Positions 27,574 to 35,927 of a DNA stretch of 64,000 bases are shown here, in pieces; position 1 is the first letter of the stretch, and the number at the start of each line of letters is the position of its first letter. The DNA is from DATFCK01 sp963728975 (GTDB lineage: Bacteria > Verrucomicrobiota > Verrucomicrobiia > Chthoniobacterales > UBA10450), in contig CAVSMF010000001.1 of NCBI GenBank assembly GCA_963728975.1, positions 1,550,001 through 1,614,000 of the forward strand, in the 5' to 3' direction. A model generated the notes under the pieces. That model worked only from the letters and a program-made list of their open reading frames with translations, was not told the DNA's origin and did no database searches. The translations under genes were made by a program, and so were the position numbers.

Positions 27574-27958
27574 AGATTTCTCCGAGCAGGGCGAAACCGC
27601 AAAATAGGGCCGCAGATTTAGGTGTCAACGCGGGGCGGCGGCGGATTCTGTCCAAAATCAAAGGAAACCGCGGATTACACGGATATCACGGATAACCGGG
27701 ATCACATCAGCGATGTAGAAAAATAGTCCGCTAAACACGCCAAGAAACGCCAAATTGGAAGGGACGACCTTGCCTGGCGCGCCGAAGCCTTGGCGAAGGC
27801 AGGTGTCGTCCCGCTTGGTTCTCCCCTTTTTGGCGCAGTTAGCGTCTTTAGCGGACCCAATAGTCTTTAGTCTTTAAATCCGCAGTTCCGCAAAGACCGG
27901 TAGCGACGTCCTCCGTTTGGAGATCCCAAACGGCGTCGTATTCGCTTAAGATTCCCGA
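27574..27958. other. 385-bp gap made of extragenic palindromes
   Basis: No gene is seen. It holds a short 'CGCGGATTACACGGAT..ATCACGGAT' repeat fragment (27669-27700), a 129-bp nested palindrome (27727-27855, listed separately), and a hairpin at 27906-27940 (CCGTTTGG/CCAAACGG with flanking CGACG/CGTCG). The region just above 27573 must also hold the ppdK promoter. Confidence 0.6.
27727..27855. repeat. 129-bp nested extragenic palindrome, 'TCCGCTAAA' family
   Basis: The outer arms are TCCGCTAAACACGCCAAG at the left end and the reverse-complement-like TTTAGCGGA at 27847-27855. An inner pair is GGGACGAC (27761-27768) and GTCGTCCC (27805-27812). The same outer arm sequence recurs at 50613-50688, so this is a dispersed repeat family. 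Its function is unknown. Confidence 0.75.
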
Positions 27959-28168
27959 TCAGGCCGGGGCGTTTTCGGCTCCAGCCAGGACTTCGCCAAT
28001 GGCGGCGGTGAACTCATCTACTCCCGTGCTCGGGACGATGATGGTATTGCGCCGGCCATGGGCTTCTTCGGTGATGCGCAAAAACTTTCCACGATCGTTT
28101 TCCCGGAACTCGACGTGAAAGTGTTTACGCTCGATCTGGAGCTCTTTCGCCTCAATGATGTTATCCAT
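27959..28168 (-). CDS. Single-repeat PUR-family nucleic-acid-binding protein
   Basis: ATG 28168 gives 69 aa ('MDNIIEAKELQIERKHFHV'); the frame is open upstream, but the extra sequence is not conserved in style. The body matches one PUR repeat: 'ERKHFHVEFRENDRGKFLRI', then an acidic linker and 'NTIIVPSTGVDEF'. PUR proteins bind single-stranded DNA or RNA, and one-repeat bacterial forms act as dimers. No neighbour hints at a target. Start choice is uncertain, as no clear Shine-Dalgarno is present. Confidence 0.65.
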   Translation of the reverse strand: MDNIIEAKELQIERKHFHVEFRENDRGKFLRITEEAHGRRNTIIVPSTGVDEFTAAIGEVLAGAENAPA

Positions 28169-28603
28169 TTTTTCGAACAGGCCGGAGTCTAGACCTGCCG
28201 GTTGACGGAATGGAAGAACATTTTGAGGCCGAAACCGGCGTGGTCCGGGGCGACTTTCACTGCCGTCTGCGTTAAAAGTCATAGCGCCGGTCTGCTTTGC
28301 TCCAGCGCAACGGCGAAAGCCTCGGGTCCTCGGGCACAAGGCAACCGAACCGCCGGGACACGTAGGTTGAACAACCTTCTAACTGTTTCGCGACTGTTTC
28401 AGTGGTCAACGCGGCTGGTAGTTGCTGTAATGCGCAGCGATGAAATTTACCCGTTTTCGCCGGCTCACCTTGCTCCCATCATTGGGCCGCTCTGCCGAGA
28501 TCGCCGCGAGGACAAGTTTTGCACAAAGTTTGGCAATCCGTGAGCAGCGCTCCGACCGGTGCGCTACTCAATGTCAGCGCTAAGAAAGGAAGCAAATCAA
28601 GCA
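28169..28603. other. 435-bp gap between the PUR gene and the accessory island
   Basis: Open frames here are short and have no recognisable protein character. It probably carries the promoters for the leftward PUR gene and the rightward secreted protein gene. An in-frame extension of the PUR gene to 28339 cannot be excluded. Confidence 0.35.
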
Positions 28604-29029
28604 ATGAAGATACCTATGAATCCCCCAACGTTTTTATTTCTCGCCCTTGCGAGTATTCTGGAACTCACCATCCAAACTGGATCGGCCCAAAGCCCGACTC
28701 CGGCGGCGTCTGGGCAGACACCGACTCCGGCAGTGGCTACACCAGGTCCAGCGCCTGTCGCGCTGCCAGCTAATGCGATCGTAACGAGCGCAGGCGGCAT
28801 ACAACTAACGTTTATGCCCGGATCTGCACCAGTGCTTACCGCTGCGTCAAGCTCGGGCGATACGACGCCGAACCTGGTCGCGGCAATCTCTGGAAGCATT
28901 CGTTATATCGATAAGCACGGCAAGGCTATCGATCCCAAGAGTATCAAGCCCACCGAGCGACTCCAGCCGCTCTATGATTCCGGGCCGGGTGGACTGGTGC
29001 TCGTGAAGGTAATGGTCGATCGCAATTAA
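28604..29029 (+). CDS. Small secreted protein upstream of rhs, unknown function
   Basis: ATG 28604 (with GAAAGGAAG about 10 nt upstream) gives 141 aa. Residues 1-29 form a signal peptide with cleavage probably after 'GSAQ'. A Pro/Thr/Ala-rich low-complexity segment follows ('TPAASGQTPTPAVATPGPAP'). The rest has no family I recognise; it is moderately hydrophobic with 'GSIRYIDKHGKAID'. It ends 18 nt before the Rhs gene, so the two are probably co-transcribed. It may be an accessory or surface partner of the Rhs protein; this is inference only. Confidence 0.6.
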   Translation: MKIPMNPPTFLFLALASILELTIQTGSAQSPTPAASGQTPTPAVATPGPAPVALPANAIVTSAGGIQLTFMPGSAPVLTAASSSGDTTPNLVAAISGSIRYIDKHGKAIDPKSIKPTERLQPLYDSGPGGLVLVKVMVDRN

Positions 29030-29047
29030 CCGGAGGAGCCCAGCAAT

Positions 29048-29884
29048 ATGATTTCGACCAAAACTACTGTTGATCATCGAATCGACTTTCCGAGCGGTTC
29101 AAATGAACCGCGTTTCAGGTTTAGGCGTCTGCGATGGATCGTTATCTCTGCCGCATGTTTCTCCTCACTTGTTTCATCGGCAAGTGCCCAGATTGGTGGC
29201 GCGCCCGCCGGTACATCGCCCACAATCGACACCGACGTTTCCTCGTTGATCGCGACCGGATCTGGATACGACGCGTGGACCGGATCAGTTCGGCGTCATG
29301 TTGTTGATTTCGAGGTCCCCGGAGCACTCAGTGAGCACGGGCTCAAATGGGAACGCACATATAATTCCTCAGCCTCAGGTGGGTGGAGTTTCGCCTACAC
29401 CTGGCGGATCCTTTACAGACCCTATTTTCAAACCCAGAATGCCATTTATCCCGACGGCCGACAATCCCATTTCGAAGTTGGAACGAAAGAACGTTATTTT
29501 CAGACTTCTGATACAGCTGATCTGTATCTGGATGACGGTAGTGTGGTCCATTTCAGCCGCCACTCCGATTGGGTAGACGGAGATCCCCCGCAAGGATATT
29601 GGGTCGATTACTATACCCCGTTGTGGCTGACCGACCGTTATGGCCGGCGAACCACTTTAGACTGGGAATTTTGCGGATCCTATCCCGATTCTGACAATAT
29701 TCGGTTGCGTCAGGTGACCGACCCAAGCGGGCGCTGGATCAAAATCGACTACGACCCCGTGCACGTGAATTCTCCGACTCTGGTCTACGGCAGCGACGGT
29801 CAATGGGTAAGCTATACTTGGCCATCGGGGTCAAATACCGAATTTCGGGCCGACTACAGCGATGGTGACTTTCGCGACCTATGA
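29048..29884 (+). CDS. Rhs/YD-repeat protein, N-terminal part (frameshifted)
   Basis: The 278-aa product starts with a long basic N-region and a signal-like hydrophobic stretch (about residues 28-48, 'IVISAACFSSLVSSASAQ'). It then has the 'DIDTDVSSL..VDFEVPGA' type N-terminus of DUF6531/Rhs proteins ('RTYNSSASGGWSFAYTWRI'). It stops at 29884 with the frame continuing in the gene at 29862. A GGAGG lies 10 nt upstream of ATG 29048. The break is at GATGGTGAC (about 29860-29868): dropping one base restores 'YSDGTFATYDYG', the expected Rhs sequence. This is therefore one gene of about 1,690 codons split by a single-base shift, either real or a sequence error. Confidence 0.8.
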   Translation: MISTKTTVDHRIDFPSGSNEPRFRFRRLRWIVISAACFSSLVSSASAQIGGAPAGTSPTIDTDVSSLIATGSGYDAWTGSVRRHVVDFEVPGALSEHGLKWERTYNSSASGGWSFAYTWRILYRPYFQTQNAIYPDGRQSHFEVGTKERYFQTSDTADLYLDDGSVVHFSRHSDWVDGDPPQGYWVDYYTPLWLTDRYGRRTTLDWEFCGSYPDSDNIRLRQVTDPSGRWIKIDYDPVHVNSPTLVYGSDGQWVSYTWPSGSNTEFRADYSDGDFRDL

Positions 29885-32800
29885 TTACGGCACGGTTCCC
29901 TATGGGGAGGGCGGCCATTCGACGACGGGGGTTATCCTTAAGGCCCGCGACACCCGCGCGTCCAGCCCGATGCAGTCGATCGCGTATGACTACAACCCTA
30001 CCGGCAGATTCGCCGGGCAGGTTCTGGCGGAACGTTATCTTGACCCCGTCACTGATACGCCCGGGCCCGCCGTCTCGACGTTTACATCCAACTCCGACAA
30101 CCAAACGACCTCAGCTGTGCAAACCGAGACCCGAGGCGATGCACCGGTGTCCCGCACAATTCGGATGGAAAAACTCAACGGCGGCTCGGGACCGCCGTTC
30201 GTGACTAAAAAATCGGATTATAACGGAGTTAAAGAACTGTACACCTACAACGCCAATTTTTTCCTGCACAAAGTCACCGACCGCAACGGCTACGACACGA
30301 CTTTCACCCTGGAATCGGTGATCGGGAACGTGACGCGCAAAACGCATCCTGATAACACCCACAGCGATTATACCTACACGGACAGCTTTTACCCGTACTA
30401 CATCGCGACGGCTGGGGATGAGAACGGAAAGACGACAACCTACCTGCGTAACCCGGTCGATGCCGCGGTCAATCCGAACATGATTTATCAGATCAACTAC
30501 CCGGATGGCGCTTTCGAGACATTCGAATACAACGACGCTGGTCAGGTCGTTAAGCATCGACGCAGGAAGTCCGGTACAACTGCTGATCCCGAAGCGTATG
30601 ATTATGCGGATTACGACTCTAGCGGTTTGATGACCACGCTTTGGAATCCGACTACAAAAAGTTCGCGTTCGGAGCTGACCGCCGCCGACCCTCATACTTC
30701 GTTTACTTACTATCCCGCCGGTCACCCTTGGCAGGACAGAGCTGAAACCGTGACTGATCCCAATGGAAACGCCACAACCTACGAGTACGATCATTCAGTG
30801 GACGCAAATGGCCAAATGTCGTCGACATCTGGACCAGCGTGTCCCGGCCGCGGACTGGTTACGAAGGTTACGAACTGCGACGGCACTTTTAAGCTATTTG
30901 TTTATGATAAATACGGCAATAAAATCGAGGAACGGGATGAGCTGGACCACCCAACAACACACTCGTATGACGATTACATGCGCTTGAAAAGCACGACCGA
31001 TGCGCTCGGGCACATCACGTCATTGAATTACGACGCGACCAACGGCAGTTCTTCTTACACCCACACGACGAAGAACATTCGCAGGGCAACCACTCCCGCT
31101 ACCGACGCGGCCCCCGGAGGCATCGTCACCGCCAATACATACGACAACAATTTGCGTCTTCTAACAACGACTCAGGCAGAGCAAGACCCCTCGATCTCGG
31201 CAACTACTACCTTTGGTTACGACGCCAATGGCAATCGAACGAGCGCCATGGATCCGCGCGGCAACACCACGACCGTTTATTACGACACGCGAAACCGGAA
31301 ACATCAGACGGTAGGCCCTCCACCGCTGAATCAGACCACAACCTGGGACTACGATCCAGGCAGTAACGTTCTTACCGTGACGCGCCCCGATCTGACGCAA
31401 GAAATAAACACCTATGACGCCATGAATCGTGTCTTAACCCACAAGGAAGGTGACGCGGCACACATAACGACATTTACCTACTACCTTTCAGGTAAGATGC
31501 AGACGGTGAAGGACGCTAAGAACAACATCACCACATTTGAATACGATGCTTCGGATCTCAAAACGAAGATGACTTATATGAACGGCGACCATCAGGATTT
31601 CGGATACGACAATAATCATAATCTGCTCTGGCGTCGTGTCGCCGCCACCACCGACATTTATCAGGTTTTCACATACGATTGCCGGAACCGGAAGAAATCG
31701 ATGGGCTGGCACAATAGCACCGATTCAAACTCAGCCGACATTGTTTGGGCCAACGGTGTTGATAAGAGCGCCTTCACCTACGATGACGCCGGTCGAATGA
31801 CTCAGGCGCAGAATAACTTCTCCACGGTCAATCGCGAATATGACGAGGCCAATCGTCTGATGTTCGACGAGCAAGTCCTTGCCGGAGGTGTGACTAAGAA
31901 GGTTGAATACCGTTACGACAGTGCGAGTGAAAACACGCAACTGTTTGTCAATGACGGGAACGGCTATGACCGGACCTTTACCTATGATGGAATGGGCCGC
32001 TTTTCACAGATCAAGAACACCGGAGACGGGGCTGCCTGGTTTCAATATTCCTACGACCCTTCATCCAACGAAACCCAGCGCTCCTGCCTTTTAAATGGGG
32101 TGAACCAAGTCTATGGTCGCGATGGGATCAACCGGATGACAGAACGGGACCTGAAAATTGGCACTGGCAACGCCTTTGCCTACGAAACTTATACCTACGA
32201 CGCGATGAACCGGCTCACTGATATCGACCGCGAAGATGTCAAGCGTGATCATTTCGACTACAATGCTCCCGGTGAGCTGACTTTCGCGGAGTACGGCATG
32301 GTGGAGGCCACCCCTACCCCTACGCCCACGCCCACGCCAACGCCAACTGCGACCCCGACACCAACCGCCACGCCGACGCCAACACCAGATCCGAACCAGG
32401 TGGCGCCGGTTACAATCACTCCAACGGCTGGCGACGCCCAGGTTTACATGAGTACAACCACTTCGGGCGCAACTATTTTTTATACTTCAAACAACAATGG
32501 GTTTGTGACGCCGACTCACAATGGCAATACGCCAACCGGTACCACCAAGAAGTACACTGGGGCGATTAACGTCGTTGGCACCAAGTACTTTTCGGCCCTG
32601 GGTTACAAGTCCGGGATGACTGATTCCATCGTAACGCAGTATTTAGCTCAGCACGACGGCGGTAATATGCCTATCATGGGTCCGGGAACGCTGTTGCTGC
32701 CAGAGGACTGGGGAAATCCGGAGCGGAGCGTCAGTTACACCCTCGATTTGGTCGGCAACCGGACCAATGTGAACGACAACAATGTCAACACCGCTTATTC

Positions 32801-34106
32801 CCCCGACAACATCAACCGCTACACCGACGTCGGCGGGAACGCTGTGCAGAGCGGCCCTGAGCATCAGGTTGGCATCTACGAAAATAACACTTATGAATAT
32901 GTCGGGGACAGTTACGTCGCGACGATCAACGGTTCAGCGAGTTACACCCTCGGTTATGATGCGCTCGGCCGGTGCGTGTCACGGACCCTGAATGGCACCA
33001 TCACCTATTACATCTACGACGGTGAAAAACCGATTCTGGAGTTTACCCAAGCCGGTGGCCTTGCAGCCAAGAACGTCTATGGCCGCGCTGTCGATGAGAT
33101 TTTAATGCGCACCGATTACGTCGTGAACCAATCTGGCGTGACCTATTACTATCAGGACAATCATGAAGGCAGCGTCACTCAGCTAACCGACGCGTCCGCC
33201 GCGGTAATCGAGAGCTATCGTTATGATGCTTTTGGCGCGGTAACGATCAAGGACGGCAGCGGCAACGTCCAAACATTGAACGGACTCCCCTACTCACCAC
33301 TCGGCAATCGCTTCATGTTTACGGGGCGCGAGTATATTCAGCAGTTCGGAATCTACGAATACAGGGCGCGCACCTATCACCCCGGCCTGGGCCGGTTCCT
33401 GAGCGAAGATCCCAAAGGCTTCGATGCCGGCGATTATAACCTCTTCCGCTACTGCAAGAATGATCCTGAGGATCTGACCGATCCAATGGGACTGGTTTCT
33501 GGATATTATCAATATCAACTCGTCTTCGATCCCAAGGAGAAGCTTGATAAAACGCACGACGGTTATCATGTCGAGGGAGTGCCGGGAACGGAAGAAAAGT
33601 CAGGAGGCGTTCACCTGGCGGTAGACCGCAACGTCACGACAGTAAACCGAATCGGAAACAGCAAAGATGGAGGAGAGACAAAGGTTGTGACCACCGTCTC
33701 TGATAAGAATGGCACGCCAGCGATTCACAGTCAGATAAACGTTCAATATGCCAGCGGCGCAGGCCCCAAAATGCAATCCTTCTCCAAGAACAACGAGTGG
33801 ACTCACAGCGCTGACGCAATAAAGTATGCTAATTCATTACGGTCCAACGCAGCCGCGTGGGTCAGCGCTCTTCATCTGTCGGGCGGCAGTGCTGTCAGTT
33901 TCATTCGGAACGGCGGACAGCTCCCTAATTCAAACCTGCGCATGCGATCTTTGAGGGAAAACGACCAAATGTTCTATTGGGACCAACGCCAAAAGTGGGA
34001 TGATCGCCTAGGCCCGAATGCTTGGCGCACACCTGATGGAAGCATCGTGGCACCGCATACAGCTATCGATCCTTCGACGGGTAATCCCATCCACTGGGAG
34101 GACTAG
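29862..34106 (+). CDS. Rhs/YD-repeat protein, main part with variable C-terminal tail
   Basis: 1,414 aa with many YD repeats ('YDANGNRTSAMDPRGNTT', 'YDAMNRVLTHKEG', 'YDDAGRMTQAQNN'), the shell that encloses toxins in Rhs/Tc proteins. At about residues 815-840 a Thr-Pro ladder (nt 32310-32390) interrupts the repeats. It is followed by an 80-residue domain resembling the C-terminal beta-sandwich of chitobiases ('SGATIFYTSNNNGF'). The core end 'GLGRFLSEDPKGFDAGDYNL..DPMGL' (nt 33388-33493) marks the usual boundary. The last 205 residues are a unique tail with no family I recognise. Its first ATG lies inside the upstream part, so it is probably not translated alone. Confidence 0.85.
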   Translation: MVTFATYDYGTVPYGEGGHSTTGVILKARDTRASSPMQSIAYDYNPTGRFAGQVLAERYLDPVTDTPGPAVSTFTSNSDNQTTSAVQTETRGDAPVSRTIRMEKLNGGSGPPFVTKKSDYNGVKELYTYNANFFLHKVTDRNGYDTTFTLESVIGNVTRKTHPDNTHSDYTYTDSFYPYYIATAGDENGKTTTYLRNPVDAAVNPNMIYQINYPDGAFETFEYNDAGQVVKHRRRKSGTTADPEAYDYADYDSSGLMTTLWNPTTKSSRSELTAADPHTSFTYYPAGHPWQDRAETVTDPNGNATTYEYDHSVDANGQMSSTSGPACPGRGLVTKVTNCDGTFKLFVYDKYGNKIEERDELDHPTTHSYDDYMRLKSTTDALGHITSLNYDATNGSSSYTHTTKNIRRATTPATDAAPGGIVTANTYDNNLRLLTTTQAEQDPSISATTTFGYDANGNRTSAMDPRGNTTTVYYDTRNRKHQTVGPPPLNQTTTWDYDPGSNVLTVTRPDLTQEINTYDAMNRVLTHKEGDAAHITTFTYYLSGKMQTVKDAKNNITTFEYDASDLKTKMTYMNGDHQDFGYDNNHNLLWRRVAATTDIYQVFTYDCRNRKKSMGWHNSTDSNSADIVWANGVDKSAFTYDDAGRMTQAQNNFSTVNREYDEANRLMFDEQVLAGGVTKKVEYRYDSASENTQLFVNDGNGYDRTFTYDGMGRFSQIKNTGDGAAWFQYSYDPSSNETQRSCLLNGVNQVYGRDGINRMTERDLKIGTGNAFAYETYTYDAMNRLTDIDREDVKRDHFDYNAPGELTFAEYGMVEATPTPTPTPTPTPTATPTPTATPTPTPDPNQVAPVTITPTAGDAQVYMSTTTSGATIFYTSNNNGFVTPTHNGNTPTGTTKKYTGAINVVGTKYFSALGYKSGMTDSIVTQYLAQHDGGNMPIMGPGTLLLPEDWGNPERSVSYTLDLVGNRTNVNDNNVNTAYSPDNINRYTDVGGNAVQSGPEHQVGIYENNTYEYVGDSYVATINGSASYTLGYDALGRCVSRTLNGTITYYIYDGEKPILEFTQAGGLAAKNVYGRAVDEILMRTDYVVNQSGVTYYYQDNHEGSVTQLTDASAAVIESYRYDAFGAVTIKDGSGNVQTLNGLPYSPLGNRFMFTGREYIQQFGIYEYRARTYHPGLGRFLSEDPKGFDAGDYNLFRYCKNDPEDLTDPMGLVSGYYQYQLVFDPKEKLDKTHDGYHVEGVPGTEEKSGGVHLAVDRNVTTVNRIGNSKDGGETKVVTTVSDKNGTPAIHSQINVQYASGAGPKMQSFSKNNEWTHSADAIKYANSLRSNAAAWVSALHLSGGSAVSFIRNGGQLPNSNLRMRSLRENDQMFYWDQRQKWDDRLGPNAWRTPDGSIVAPHTAIDPSTGNPIHWED

Positions 34107-34108
34107 AG

Positions 34109-34870
34109 ATGAGGCGATCTTCATTCGGGGCGACTGCAATCGGGCTAGTAGAATTGTTGCTTGGACTGGTCTTGCTTCGTCCAGCCAGTGGATTAGCAAG
34201 GACAGAAGCGCTCGAGGCGCTAACGGCAGCCAGACTTACTGGTACTTGGGATGCATTGGTTCAGAGGGCGAATATCGCGGGCCCCGGGGTTTATGAGATG
34301 GTTTTCAAATCATCACATGAAGCTTATTTTGTCGAAGCCTGGCCCCACAGTCGGCCCGATAATCCCCGTTTCTTTGGCAGGCTGATAACGGCTAATATTG
34401 CGGGAGGTCGTGTCCGTCTCAAGTTTGGCGCAACGGGAAAGTCGACGGATGATGAATATGAATATGTAGAAATCGAGGGCACGGGAAGTGTTACTGGCGA
34501 CTCAGCGTTGATTGACGGCAAGATCATTGCCAAGCATCGCGACGGACGCACATCGATGGAGCCCGTAATTTTTGCAAACCCGTCTTTGGTTCACTCGATT
34601 TGCGAAGCTTCCGCCATTGCAGAAAAAAATAGTACAAAGTCAGCTGGCGAACCACTAGGCCAAGGCAAAAGGGGTCAGGAGAATATTCTTGCGCTCTTTG
34701 GATTGGATGGGGGTAGCCGAAAGGGCGTGCCGCGCCAGGTTCGGATTGAATATGAATGGGCCACTTACCATGTCATGTGCCGCGGGGATCGAGGAGAGGC
34801 GCTGAAATGGCTGGCCGCTCAATTGATGATGGGCAGCGCGGTCAACGTTTCGCGCCTAACGACAAGATGA
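34109..34870 (+). CDS. Secreted protein behind the Rhs tail; C-terminus replaced by a MITE
   Basis: ATG 34109 follows the Rhs stop by 2 nt and gives 253 aa. Residues 1-31 look like a signal peptide. Residues about 40-185 are a soluble domain of unknown family ('GTWDALVQRANIAGPGVYEM', 'EYEYVEIEGTGSVTG'). From nt 34667 (residue 187) on the protein is encoded by a repeat that occurs again at 35695, so the last 67 residues are foreign to the gene. Its position suggests an immunity or partner protein for the Rhs tail, but this is inference. The original C-terminus has been lost. Confidence 0.6.
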   Translation: MRRSSFGATAIGLVELLLGLVLLRPASGLARTEALEALTAARLTGTWDALVQRANIAGPGVYEMVFKSSHEAYFVEAWPHSRPDNPRFFGRLITANIAGGRVRLKFGATGKSTDDEYEYVEIEGTGSVTGDSALIDGKIIAKHRDGRTSMEPVIFANPSLVHSICEASAIAEKNSTKSAGEPLGQGKRGQENILALFGLDGGSRKGVPRQVRIEYEWATYHVMCRGDRGEALKWLAAQLMMGSAVNVSRLTTR

Positions 34871-34883
34871 TTAAACAAGAATA
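34667..34883 (+). mobile_element. MITE-like RAYT-derived element, copy 1 (right end truncated)
   Basis: The 217 bp match 35695-35911 with one visible difference (CATG versus CATT). The left end carries AAAGGGGTCAGGAGAATATTC. The right inverted arm is cut after its first 8 bases at 34883. The interior, read in frame, starts as a RAYT transposase ('PRQVRIEYEWATYHVMCRG') and jumps to a RAYT C-terminus ('LKWLAAQLMMGS'), an internal deletion of a transposase gene. Confidence 0.75.
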
Positions 34884-35270
34884 GGGGGATCGACACGGGG
34901 TCTGATCTTGACATTTAACAAATGGCCTAACGATTCGCGATACTGATTTCTACCAGAGCTGCTGGATGCCAAAAGTGTCTACGCCAAACATCGATGAACC
35001 GAGCGATTGGAAATCGCGAGATGGACGGTCAAGCCCGAGAGGGTAACGGGCAAGCTGGCGCGGGAGCGAACGAGTCAATACGTTCAGCAGTTCGGCATCT
35101 ATGAATGGAGCGATCCCGGGACGTCGCGACATAGACGGTCAAGTCCGTGAGGGTAACGGGCGAGCTGAGCGGGAGCGAACGAGTCAATATCGAGAGAGAA
35201 CTGGGGAGAGAGAACTGGGGTCTGATCTTGACATTTGACATCTGTGGCGGTTCTGCCTAGGAGGTGGAGT
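34884..35270. other. 387-bp debris region: direct repeats and an rhs fragment
   Basis: No intact gene is seen. A 24-bp direct repeat GGGGTCTGATCTTGACATTT.ACA occurs at 34897-34920 and 35217-35240. A 57-bp direct repeat beginning GACGGTCAAG and ending GCGAACGAGTCAATA occurs at 35024-35080 and 35134-35189. Between its copies, 35078-35108 closely resembles the rhs segment at 33334-33360 coding 'QQFGIYE'. The region looks like layers of insertions and partial rhs duplication. Confidence 0.65.
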
Positions 35271-35744
35271 ATGGCCCGGCCGTTACGGATTGAGTTTGAA
35301 GGCGCTCTGTATCACGTGACCGGGCGGGGCAACGCCCGGCAGCGTGTTTTTGCCGATGAAAAAGATCGCGCGAAGTTCGTGCAATTACTGAGCGAGTCGC
35401 TGGGGCGCTACGAGGTGGAGCTGCACGCCTATGTGTTGATGGGAAACCATTATCACCTGATGGCCACGACCCGGCGGGCGAATTTGAGCCGCTGGATGCA
35501 TTGGCTCACCACCGCTTACACGGTTTACTTTAATTGGCGGCATCGGCGGGTGGGTCACCTGTTTCAAAGCCGTTACAAGAGTATTTTGGTGGAAGCGGAG
35601 GGTTATCCTCTGAGCCTGAGCCGCTATCTGCATTTGAATCCAGTGCGGGGGAAGGTGGTAGGAAGAGGCGATCCTGGAGAAGGCCGAAGGTTCCAAAAGG
35701 GGTCAGGAGAATATTCTTGCGCTCTTTGGATTGGATGGGGGTAG
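35271..35744 (+). pseudogene. RAYT transposase (REP-associated, Y1 type), truncated
   Basis: ATG 35271 with a strong Shine-Dalgarno (TAGGAGGTGG) starts 'MARPLRIEFEGALYHVTGRG'. The HUH motif is 'MGNHYHLM' (about residues 59-66), and the tail 'YLHLNPVRG' is the conserved RAYT core end. From about nt 35660 the frame runs off into unrelated codons and then enters the MITE at 35695, so the usual C-terminal 80 or more residues are missing or out of frame. The catalytic Tyr-containing region should be near residues 110-125 ('QSRYKSIL'). Probably inactive. Confidence 0.8.
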
Positions 35745-35927
35745 CCGAAAGGGCGTGCCGCGCCAGGTTCGGATTGAATATGAATGGGCCACTTACCATG
35801 TCATTTGCCGCGGGGATCGAGGAGAGGCGCTGAAATGGCTGGCCGCTCAATTGATGATGGGCAGCGCGGTCAACGTTTCGCGCCTAACGACAAGATGATT
35901 AAACAAGAATATTCTCCTGACCCCTTT
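35696..35927 (+). mobile_element. MITE-like RAYT-derived element, copy 2 (complete)
   Basis: 232 bp bounded by perfect 24-bp inverted repeats (35696-35719 and 35904-35927) with the core AAAGGGGTCAGGAGAATATT. The arms contain the palindrome AGAATATTCT. The interior has only the two ends of a RAYT reading frame ('VRIEYEWATYHVICRG' then 'LKWLAAQLMMGS'). It is inserted at the end of the truncated transposase gene and supplies the start codon of the next gene. Confidence 0.8.

Noticed and set aside
28202..28543. 113-codon open frame between the PUR gene and the accessory island
   Set aside because: No domain, signal peptide or ribosome site; it overlaps the possible 5' region of the PUR gene.
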